Shown one piece after another: positions 34,613 to 46,600 of a DNA stretch of 64,000 nt. Position 1 is the first letter of the stretch. Each line of letters begins with the position of its first letter. The position numbers were made by a program, and so were the translations under genes. The notes below the pieces were generated by a model. That model saw only the letters and a list, made by a program, of their open reading frames with translations. It had not been told where the DNA came from and did not search any database. Location: contig OX243814.1 of the NCBI GenBank assembly GCA_945859605.1, positions 27,205,230-27,269,229 on the forward strand. Reading direction: 5' to 3'. This stretch comes from Lumbricus rubellus. Taxonomy: Eukaryota; Annelida; Clitellata; Crassiclitellata; Lumbricidae.

Positions 34613-37600
34613 CCACATACACACACGCACAAACACACACACACATACACACATACATACATGTACACACCTACACATACACACGTACACACAGACACAC
34701 CTACATACACACACTCACCCACACACGCACACCTACACACACACCTACACATGCACACACCTATACATACACATGTACACACAGACACACCTACATACAC
34801 ACACATACGCGCGCACACACACGCGCACATAAACTCACACACAAACACACACACACACTGTCGGACGTTACTGACCATAATCATATTGATTGTGTGTTGG
34901 AATGCAGAACGACATCGGCTCATTAATAAGTATGACAGCCATCATGGCTGGCATGGACGTCGTCACACTCCGACGATCCTAGCGCTGTTGGTGTTGGCAG
35001 TTCTCACCAAAACGTGGCCACGCGTGAGTGCACTGTCTAGCGGAATCGGAAGCAGATCCGACTGAGGCGTCGTGCCATCGCCCATCATCAGTCAATATAT
35101 GGCTCGCTTTATGGTCTTCATCGCTGTTTTTGGCCAACCACCCGCTTGTAGCGTTGCCACTTTTGGGTTTTTCACAAGATCTTGGGTTTTCGATCCGAAC
35201 TTGGGAAATGGAGTTTTTTGGAAAAAACTTGGGTTTTTTGCTTGTTTTTTGGGGGGAAAATCTGGAAATTGTGGACATTTTGGAGAGATTTGGACCGGAT
35301 GACAAAAATTTTTGATAAAATGCCATCAGAATTTTTTGGGCAGGAAATTGTGGACATTTTCGAAGATTTTTGGCAACTTGGGTTTTCTTGGGTTTTTCGA
35401 CGCTACAACTTGGGTGGTTTTTTTTTAGAGTGGCAACGCTGCCTGTTTGGATGAATGTGGAAGGAGGATGAACCAATGGATAGATGGACTGATGGATTCC
35501 CGTGTTCAAGTGTGCTGTTATTCGTTCAGCGGTCTGTTTGTCTTTCGAGTCTTTCGATCGTACAATGACTTGTCGCTTAGAGATGAAATGGGGGAAGCTG
35601 AGATGAAGTGGACCTGTCTGTCGTCTGCTCAGGTATAGTCCTGTCGGGATGATGCACTGATTAGAAACGGACGGATGGGCAAATGGATGGACAGACGGAC
35701 GGACGAGACATTGTTCGCCGCTGCTCGATGCAGTGTCCGTTCGCCACTCCCCGGTTCACCGAGGGAAGAATGTAATGCGTGCGTGCATGCGTGCACCACC
35801 TGCGAATGCACGGAGGAGGAGGGTGGGTGAGTGGGTGGGGGGGTGGCCGTTGTCCAAGAATGTGCGGACTGATGCGTGCAATCGAACGTATAGGCACATG
35901 CGCTCGAACACGCATGCCAAATGAATTGCCTCTTCTCAGCTCATCTGCTGTTGGAAGAAAAACCTGACGATTATTGAATTGAAGTTTTATGGTTCGGTGT
36001 CACCAGGTTATTAATAATAATGATTCCGCCATTTGTCTCTTCCCTTCGCTGTGCACCGAATGAACCTGAGTGAGAAGTTTAGATGCAGCCATTGCTTTTC
36101 TGTGTGTGCTTCTTCATTACAGTGGCTGAGAACGGTTTAAAATTGTCATTCTGGCCAGCACACATAATTATACGTGTATATCCTGGCTTGCAAAGTCTGC
36201 ACTGCAGTTAGTGCATTAATATATAATAGAAGGGAAATGGGGAATGTCCATGTGTCTATACAGAGTTGCTCCATTTTACCACATTTCACTATGCAGTGAC
36301 AAACATGCATCTACCGTAAGCAGCAAGTACCAGATATCTCCACTAGAGGACCAAAATAAATTTTACAAAATGCATGCTATGTGATCCATCACATGATCCA
36401 AATTTCTTACTGTGTTTCTTAGGATGTTCTGACTAATCAAAAGATTGGGATTGTCATGCTGTCGTGTAACTGACACTGACAATTTCAAAAGCACGCTATG
36501 AAAATTATTTACCGTTTTGTAAATAGTTTCATAATAATTACAGTGCCCATTTTATGGTCCCAGCCACCTTTGCTAGAGGGCCACTTCACTATGGGGGTGA
36601 TGCAATACAATGTACGTTTTCTGAGTTGTGTATAGTGGTGTGGTTTTCACTGGAAGAGTTGAAACTTGTTCCAAGAAGAATGTTGTAGTCGTACAGCATC
36701 GAAAATGTCTGAATTTTAAGCAGTTAACTGAAACGAAGGTTGTTTGCATTCCGACCCACCCACCAACACTAGTAGGCCACAACATGGATATGTTTCGGTC
36801 TTGTTGTGTGGGGTTGTTTCAAATTCTATGCTACTCGATGCTGAGTGACTTGCTGACATTTACACTGGTAGCGTTTTTGTTCTGTGATCCTGTTTCCTGC
36901 TTTGTCCTGAAGCGGTTTGAATTGCGTGAGGTGTTACCAAAGATTCTCCAGTTTCTGAACAAACAAGAGAGAGACTTCGATACTGAACAAAACTTTCCAC
37001 AGTGTGAAGCACCTGGCACCTATGCGAGAACAAAGGACGGTGTTAGCTTTTGAGAAGAGGCATCTGGTTTAGTTTTTGTTCAGCTTGCTATCATGCTGAT
37101 GAGTTGGTCATCTTAGGAACTTAATACCATTGCGGTGAATGTGACATTCGTGACAAAGATGAGCACTGGGTCATTGTCGCTGGCATTGTCAGTGAGTGGC
37201 AGTAGATGGCAGCAGCAGAGTCATAATATTATCGGCAGACTGGAAGATCTGACAATAGCAGCGGATGTTCGTACAGTGTTACCTCTATAAAAGGGAACCA
37301 TCGTGCACTTTCATTTTGGGAATTCATATTCATGAGGTGTTGTCCTTTTATTAGCTAGCCACTTTAAACTCAGCTAGATGGTGTTTTAGCCTTAGCCAAC
37401 TTGTGTAGGCCTACTAGTTAAGTCTTTTATAATTAGTTGTAATGTTTGTTAGAGTTTTGCGCAGAGTAAAATGTAAACAAATTAAACTATGTCCTTCTTT
37501 GGAATCTGCTCTTCTAATTTTATTCTAGAAGAGATTTGATTTTCTCTTCTAGAAGAAGAATTAGAGAGCCTAACTGTGTGGCCAGAGGAATCTTGAAATA

Positions 37601-40600
37601 AAAAGATATCTCTTCTTCTGAGAACTGTCTATATTGGCTCTATAGTCTATATAGTGAGATAGATCACATTCGTAAATTTATATAGCGCCACTTCTATGGA
37701 GTTGTCAGAGGTGCTCCCGACCTGGCACCAAACCACAATCGATGAGAATGATTTTTAAACGCTTGTAGAAAAGGGGCAAAGAAGACAAAGAAGTTCATTT
37801 TAGAGACTATTATGAAACTTATTCCAGAAGGAGAAATTGACCTATTTTATATGCGCCAGTTTTTCAACAATGTACTGTTCCTGGCAACACCTTTCATGTA
37901 CCATGCGGCGAGGGGGTTCTTTCCTCTCACCTAGTTCCAACAACAATTTACCATCCAGAAATACCCGATGAATAAAGGACTACGTATACATTGCGAGCCA
38001 ATGAGGTAGACGACGTCACCAGGTGGCATTTGTAGTTCGTTAAAAGCACATCCGGGTGCACACGCAACGTTTCCGTTGTCGCGTCGCGGTCGATAACTCA
38101 TTGCCGGATGTCGCTAAGCACCGCTCGTTACCACTGACACCAGGTGGCGCTAGTCATGTTCTCACCGTACTTGGCATCTTCATGGCGCTGCTTTGTCTCC
38201 GGTAATTGGAAATTATTCATATTACTTCCAAAGAAAAGTCTACATGTACGTTGTTGTTTTCGCAGAATTTGTACGTTTTCGCGTAGGGTCTTTTGCGGCC
38301 GACGCATTGCTCGCCACTAAGCCACTGCTGTCCTCGGTTTGGCTTTGGAGTTGCGCTTTTGGAAATTTTAGTTTGCGGTCGTGTGGTTGCAGTTTAATGG
38401 TTGCGGTTAACTCGAAATGTCATGCCAAGTCTCAAATTTTACTTTTTCAGTGGCATTGTTGATTTCCTTTGAATATTGTTTCTGGGAATTAAATATTACT
38501 GGCCGTATTTCTACTGTAAAGCAACACCATGCAGGATATGCCGTTTACATTTTTACGCTAACAACAAACCACATTGTTAATTTGTTTTTCCAAGCGCTCG
38601 TAGTACATGCTCGTCGTTAAAGTGTTGGGTGAACAACACAGTCAGTGACAGTATGTTGGGTGAACAGAACAGTCAGTGACAGTATGTTGGAGTGAACAGA
38701 ACAGTCAGTGACAGTATGTTGGAGTGAACAGAACAGTCAGTGACAGTATGTTTGGGTGAACAGAACAATCAATGACAGTATGTTGGGGGAACAGAACAGT
38801 CAGTGACAGTATGTTGGAGTGAACAGAACAGTCAGTGACAGTATGTTGGAGTGAATAGAACAGTCAGTGACAGTATGTTGGGTGAACAGAACAGTCAGTG
38901 ACAGTATGTTGGGTGAACAGAACAGTCAGTGACAGTATGTTGGAGTGAACAGAACAGTCAGTGACAGTATGTTTGGGTGAACAGAACAATCAATGACAGT
39001 ATGTCAAGGACAATTAAGACGCACTTGTTTAGAACTGTCCAGTAGCTACGTTAAGCGCCTTCGTGAGGTTACTGTAAGGCGCTATATAAATGTGCATATA
39101 CATACATACATACATACATACATACATACATACATACATACATGTTGGGGTGAACAGAACAGTCATTGACAGTATGTTTGGGTGAACAGAACAATCAATG
39201 ATAGTATGTCAAGGACAATTAAGACACACTTGTTTAGAACTGTCCAGTAGCTACGTTAAGCGCCTTCGTGAGGTTATTGTAAGGCGCTATATAAATGTGC
39301 ATATACATACATACATACATACATACATGTTGGGGTGAACAGAACAGTCAGTGACAGTGTGTTTGGGTGAACAGAACAGTCAGTGACAGTATGTTTGGGT
39401 GAACAGAACAATCAATGACAGTATGTTTGGGTGAACAGAACGGTCAGTGACAGTATGTTTGGGTGAACAGAACAATCAATGACAGTATGTTGGGGTCAAC
39501 AGAACAGTCAGTAACAGTATGTTGCCTGTTTTCTCATTCCTTTGATTTATCTGGCTAAACTAAGGATGATGTTTGTGTATTCTGAAGAATGGAAAAACAC
39601 TTTATCTGTTGCTGTTTTAGTCTTCAATGCTGATTTTTACGTATATATTGATATATTGACAAGAGTTATTTCAGTTTGCATGTATCTTATTTAATCTTTT
39701 GTCCGTTTGCCCTGAGAATATCCGCTGAAAACGGGCTTAAAATTTAAAAATGAACGGGTAAAGGGTTAATGACAGGTTATGAATAGCATCATTTTGCGTA
39801 GAAAGTTATGACAGAATTTAAAAGTCAAGCTGATGACACCCATTATGTTGCAGTGTATGGATACAGAATTATTGCATGGCCCCGAGGTTAGACTGGCGCC
39901 ATGGTGTCTTGCAGGGCTAGAAAAATCATTTATATCCCTGGCATGCATAGGAGCCGTATAAATAGAACTGGCGACAGGAAGGGTGTTATTCTACAAAACC
40001 TCACTCCAATATCCCGCACTTTTCTTTGGTAAACCGTGAAACAGGACGTTATATATTTTGTCTGTGTGCAGCTGAGGACACAATGGACCTGTGTGTTGTA
40101 GCAGATTTACTGCTGGGATTATACTTCAATATGTGTCGAACTTTTCAGCTGTTCACCGGCAACAGCAATACGTATATCGCTGAACTGCGCGAGATCAATC
40201 CGCCAATTATAGCACGCATGGTTCGTGTCGTGCCTCAGAGTTCCTACCCACGTACCATCTGCCTGCGGCTCGAACTCTACGGATGTCAATGGAGAGGTGA
40301 GCTCTTATTGTGTCAGATATGGTCAGCTATTATTATTGTGTCAGATATGGTTAGCTGTTATTATGTCAGATATGGTTAGCTGTTATTATGTCAGATATGG
40401 TTAGCTGTTATTATGTCAGATATGGTTAGCTGTTATTGTGTCAGATATGGTTAGCTGTTATTGTGTCAGATATGGTCGGCTCTTATTGTGTCAGATATGG
40501 TCAGCTCTTATTGTGTCAGATATGGTCAGCTCTTATTATGTCAGATATGGTCAGCTCTTATTGTGTCAGATATGGTCAGTTCTTATTATGTCAGATATGG

Positions 40601-43600
40601 TCAGTTCTTATTGTGTCAGATATGGTCAGCTCTTATTGTGTCAGATATGGTCAGCTCTTATTGTGTCAGATATGGTCAGCTCTTATTGTGTCAGATATGG
40701 TCAGCTCTTATTGTGTCAGATATGGTCAGCTCTTATTGTGTCAGATATGGTCAGCTCTTATTGTGTCAGATATGGTCAGCTCTTATTGTGTCAGATATGG
40801 TCAGCTCTTATTGTGTCAGATATGGTCAGCTCTTATTGTGTCAGATATGGTCAGCTCTTATTGTGTCAGATATGGTCAGCTCTTATTGTGTCAGATATGG
40901 TCAGCTCTTATTGTGTCAGATATGGTCAGCTCTTATTGTGTCAGATATGGTCAGCTCTTATTGTGTCAGATATGGTTAGCTGTTATTATGTCAGATATGG
41001 TTAGCTGTTATTATGTCAGATATGGTTAGCTGTTATTATGTCAGATATGGTTAGCTGTTATTGTGTCAGATATGGTTAGCTGTTATTGTGTCAGATATGG
41101 TCGGCTCTTATTGTGTCAGATATGGTCAGCTCTTATTGTGTCAGATATGGTCAGCTCTTATTATGTCAGATATGGTCAGCTCTTATTGTGTCAGATATGG
41201 TCAGTTCTTATTATGTCAGATATGGTCAGTTCTTATTGTGTCAGATATGGTCAGCTCTTATTGTGTCAGATATGGTCAGCTCTTATTGTGTCAGATATGG
41301 TCAGCTCTTATTGTGTCAGATATGGTCAGCTCTTATTGTGTCAGATATGGTCAGCTCTTATTGTGTCAGATATGGTCAGCTCTTATTGTGTCAGATATGG
41401 TCAGCTCTTATTGTGTCAGATATGGTCAGCTCTTATTGTGTCAGATATGGTCAGCTCTTATTGTGTCAGATATGGTCAGCTCTTATTGTGTCAGATATGG
41501 TCAGCTCTTATTGTGTCAGATATGGTCAGCTCTTATTGTGTCAGATATGGTCAGCTCTTATTGTGTCAGATATGGTCAGCTCTTATTGTGTCAGATATGG
41601 TCAGCTCTTATTGTGTCAGATATGGTCAGCTCTTATTGTGTCAGATATGGTCAGCTCTTATTGTGTCAGATATGGTCAGCTCTTATTGTGTCAGATATGG
41701 TCAGCTCTTATTGTGTCAGATATGGTATCGTAACTACTGCTCATGGTGAGGCAGGTTTAGGGTATGGCACGAAGAGGGCACCTGTAGGCTACTTCGCACT
41801 ACCATCAGAAAGGTTGACTCAGCCTTTCATTCGGCAGATGGCATTGGTAAAATGAATGGTGGAGGTGGCGGGCACTTGCATAGCTGTCAAACAGCTAAAT
41901 TCAACGCCTGTAATAACTTGTAATAATTCTTTTTTCGGGCCAAGATATTGGCAAAAAACCGTAGGGGTCTTTTTATGTCCAACCCTGTAGATGGCCAGTG
42001 CTTAAAAATTTTCTTTTTCAGATGGCATCCTGTCCTACAGCATGCCACAAGGTGAACGCAGAGGAACCGAGGTCGACCTGTACGACTTCACGTACGACGG
42101 CACAGCTGACGATGACTACCTCTCCGGTGGACTCGGCCAGTTGACCGATGGTGCTGAAGGTCACACGAATTTCCGCCTTGACCCGGACAACTCGGGTAAG
42201 AAAGGCTACGAATGGGTCGGCTGGAAAAACGACACGGTTGGTCGCCCTCCAATCGAGATGCTCTTCGAATTCGACCGACTGCGAAACTTTTCCGCTGTTC
42301 GTTTCCACTGTAACAACATGTTCAGCAAGGAGGTACGGGTGTTCAGAAGGGCGCAGTTCCACTTCAGTGGTCACAGCGCCACGATATTTCAGGGCCAGCC
42401 AGTCGTCTACGACTACATGAGGGACACTCTGATTGAGTTTGCAAGGAATGTCATTGTGCCAATTCCGCACAGGGTTGGAAAGTTCGTTCAAGTGGAATTG
42501 TTTTTCGATGCCAAGTGGATGATGATCAGCGAAGTGCGTTTCGAATCAGGTGCGAAATCGTTGTTCTTAGTTGTTTACTGCTCTCCTGTTATGCTTTACA
42601 CATTTGCTTTGGATATAATTATGCGCCACGTAATCAGTTATTGTAGGCATGGACTTTTAAAGTAAAAGGGTTCATTTTGTACAAGTACTTAACACATTGA
42701 CCGCCTACACGCCATGTTAAATGACTGGTTTAACTATGAGATAACTCATTAGATAACTGGCGGTCATCTAGCTAAATAAGAGTATTCTTATACATGTTAT
42801 TTGGTATATTACCCTTGAATGTTTGATTCACATACTTGCAGACATGTGATACCACTGACTGGGACTGGTTTACTGTTTTGGGTCTGTGTGATGTTAGTGC
42901 AACATTTGGCTTTGTTGATCATGACATTCTAATTCACCACCTGCCACTATCATTTGGTTTATCTGGTAATGCACCTGAATGACTTTTCACTAGGTTGCCA
43001 CTCTTTTTTACTTGCCTCAAGGCTCCATTGTTGTGCCTTTCTGTACATCTTGTATATTCACTGTCACTATTCTAACAGTCTTGGCCCCTGTTACGTTCTA
43101 AGTCAGCTCTATGCTGACAATATCCAGGCTGTTCTACACGGCATGACATCTGAAGCTCTCTTACAGCAACGCTACAAAGAAGAAGCAGACTATGGTGTCA
43201 CTTGGGACTTGGACATCGTCCAATTGTCTGGGCCGCCTTCTATGCCGAACTTAATTTGTATGACAAGGTTTTGAGAAGCAACTGAGAATATGGACTGTCT
43301 TCATATATAATTATATTATTCAGCGCTAATTGCGTTAACTAGTCAATGACTGCTGTAATTTCGATCAATACTGCATTTTGGCTTGTTCGTGGCATCAAGT
43401 TTTTGACCAATTCCTGCATTCTGTTGTCTTCATTGGTTGTCTGTTTGTTGAGCATTGTATATTGTGTCTGGGTCTTTATGACATTGTTCTTTATTTACCT
43501 AAATTAACTTGTTTGTACAGATAATAATTTTAAAACTTGCTTCCTCGTTTGCACTCACAATATATGTGGCGGTTCACGTCAAAATCGGTGTAATGTTGGA

Positions 43601-46600
43601 AATTACACGTCAGAGAAACCTAGGGAAAAAGAATGCTTGTGTTTTTTGGTTTTTGTATAATGGAATTTAATCTAAAAATAAGTGTTAAAAAATTCTTTTA
43701 TTTGTTAAAAAAGACAAGTTTGAGAGCTCTTTTAAAGCTCTAAATGTGCATATTATTTTGTTTTCATTAAATTAATTAATTAGTTAATTTAATTGAATCA
43801 ATTAAATTTTGCCTCATATCTTGAGTTAGAACAAAGTTAGAGCATATTTAGTTTTTGTGTCATTTTGAAGCCTGCGACAAGACCTTTGAAATGATGCATC
43901 AACTCACTATGTTGCTGAATCACCTTAATACTGGTGTTGGTGTGTCGCCCTTTGTGTGATGCATAGTGATTCTCTTTGGACTTTGCGTACCATGATTGAA
44001 AACAATAATAACCCAAAATGGACCAGAGACCAGTTTTTGGTTTATGATTGTGGTGTGTCCTCCTCTGTGAATAAAGCATCAGGAACCAGCTGCAGTTCTG
44101 ATCTCTGTTCTTTCTTAATTATTGATGCCGTTGTATAATTGCCCGAGTATCTAATTTCCGTACAGCAATGGACTTACTTCCATTCAGTTGTCTTATATAG
44201 CGGTGTTTCATGGTAAAGCTGGAAATGTTTTTGGGCAGATGCGGTAATGGGAAACTACACCGGAGGAGAGTCGTCTCCAGTTGGAGGTCAGAAGATGAAC
44301 GTTAAGGTCACCATGTCACCGGAAATATTCCGCGCCAGCAGCCAAGGAAATCACGGAAATGAGTCGAGTAGGTATTCTTCTTCTGGAGCTTAAGCAGCCA
44401 AGACTTTGTTGTTGATCATCTCATAAAGTGCTTAGCGGATTTTTTCTATATCCATCCCTGGGCTTTCTGGCAAATAATTAATGAAGAAAGGGAGAGGCAA
44501 GGGAGGGGTAAGAATGGAGGGAGTGGGAAGGGAGAAAAGAAGGTGGGAAAGGGTTGAAGATGGAGAAGCTGGGAGCCACAGGGCAATTTTCTGCAGAAGG
44601 AACATTTAGCTGAACTAGCGCCTAGATGCTTTGCACAGGGTAGTGTAATTACTAATTGTGCTATTGTTCTATTTAATTGTTTCCTGCAAGATTTACAATG
44701 AATTGTTATTTGGCTTGTTGACGTTGTTAAAAATAATAAATTGTTAATATTACTAGGCTGAAACAAGGTGAACAAAGGAGAATTTTTCCAAGATCAGAGT
44801 GACAGTTTCAATGCCTAATGATCTTCTTGTTGTAGACAGTTGCTTTGTCAATATAACTAATATGTGCCTGGAAGCAATGCTATACAAATCCGTCTACGCT
44901 TCATAGCATTTCATTTGATGGACTCGTGAAAGACTCCACTGACCTAATAACTACCTGGAGGCTGTGGGAGTGTGGATGTCTTCCTGCTTCCCCTAATCAT
45001 GAAATCCCCATGATTTCATGCCTGACAGCTATACCTGAAGACAGCATATGTATTTTCCAACAAATGCTGGTCATGTATGCACGCATGTCCTGCCGCACGA
45101 CATGCGTATGCATCATACGTGGGCCCCTTTCACCCTCCGATGGCCCAGCACCGACAAAGGTCAGCGGTGATTTATCCGTCTCGCGAATTGCTCTGTACGG
45201 TAGAACAAAGAAAGATCGCCACAGCCGGTCCCATCCATCCCACCAACAACAAACCGTCTAATGCTGAAATCGATGCGTAAGATAACAAAGCCAAATGCTT
45301 TCTCTCGTTTCCCAATTGATCGGTCCATCCTACTACGCTGTTGGTTTCATCCGCGTGGTGCAGTATGGCTTCTAATCTTGTCTCGAGTACCCATTCTATC
45401 GCCCGGTGATCTCGACTGATCGGGCCGTGCAAGATCAACTGGCCGCCTGCTATCGGACCATGTGGGTTTTTTTGTAGACATAGATGGCTGCAGAATTTTT
45501 CATTCAGCTTTTGTATTTTCATGATTCGATAGTCGATACTCATGCATTTCTTTTAGTCAATGGTAAGCAGAGCTTTTCAAATCAAGCATAATTAAGTGCC
45601 TGTATCATTAGCTGTGAATGCTGACCTTGTTTTGCATGGGAGTCTGTCATACATGGGTTTGCCTGAAAAGACATGTTTTATCATATACAGTTTTTTTATG
45701 TATAGGGTTTGCATACCAGTATGTTGTATCATGTATTGTACCAGTATGCAATGCTATGCATTTATTCAAAGCAATCTGAACTGACTCCTAATGTTAGTTA
45801 TGCACAACTAGTTGTGCGTGTGTGACTGTGTACTGGTGACACTATCTCATCATCCATGCATTGTGGTCTCTGAACATGGGGTGTGGTGGTGTAGTGGGTA
45901 TGTTAGTTGCCTTGCAGCCTGAGGGTTGCAGTTTCGAATCCACCCCAAGCCGCGTCATAGGGACCTTGGGCAAGTCCTTCACTCGCAATTGCTTGGGCGC
46001 TTCGGCGTGAAGCTTCGATTCAGTATCCGCGCTGTAGTCGGGAGCGCTTCTGACGTGGATCGAATCCGTATCCTCCCCCGGTTAATGTGCAGGGATCTTG
46101 AGCAAGTCCTTCATTCGCAATTCCTCTGCAATACAATTGCAGTTGCACCGTTAAGGCATGTGTGCACCTCAGAGCTTTGTACGCATGACAATATCAAATT
46201 TCAATTGCATTGTATATGCTTGACTCTTCTCTTCAACAATAGGATACCTACAGACGGATGCTTTCCATAACACCAGCATCAGCACCGATCCAGTGGCGCT
46301 ACTCGACGACCAGCTCATCGGCATTGTGGTCGGACTTCTCGGTGCATCCATTCTGCTTCTGTTGGCCGTCGTTACTTCTTGCATCATGTGTCGCTGTCAG
46401 CACCAGAAGTACGGTAGCGCCACGAGAAAGATAGTTACCACTCAACAGGTGAAGTTGAGGTTTCGCGATTCGTTGGGTTCCTCGTCGCACTTTTCTGGAA
46501 CGCCGTCGCGGAAACTGTCCAACGGGAACACGTACAGTAACATCGTGACATGTGACACAGATGGAACAACGCTGGACATGTTGGGGACGAAGGCTCTGCC

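Noticed and set aside
34495..35065. His/Thr-rich and Cys/Val-rich frames in intron 4
   Set aside because: They translate the long CA repeat on the two strands.
40301..41855. Three overlapping + strand frames of 170-264 codons with [21 protein letters not shown] repeats
   Set aside because: They are the three reading phases of one 25-bp non-coding minisatellite in DDR intron 5. There is no non-repetitive domain and the frames start right after the splice donor.
42018..42491. 157-codon - strand frame
   Set aside because: Antisense shadow of DDR exon 6, which has clear splice sites and conserved domain content on the + strand.
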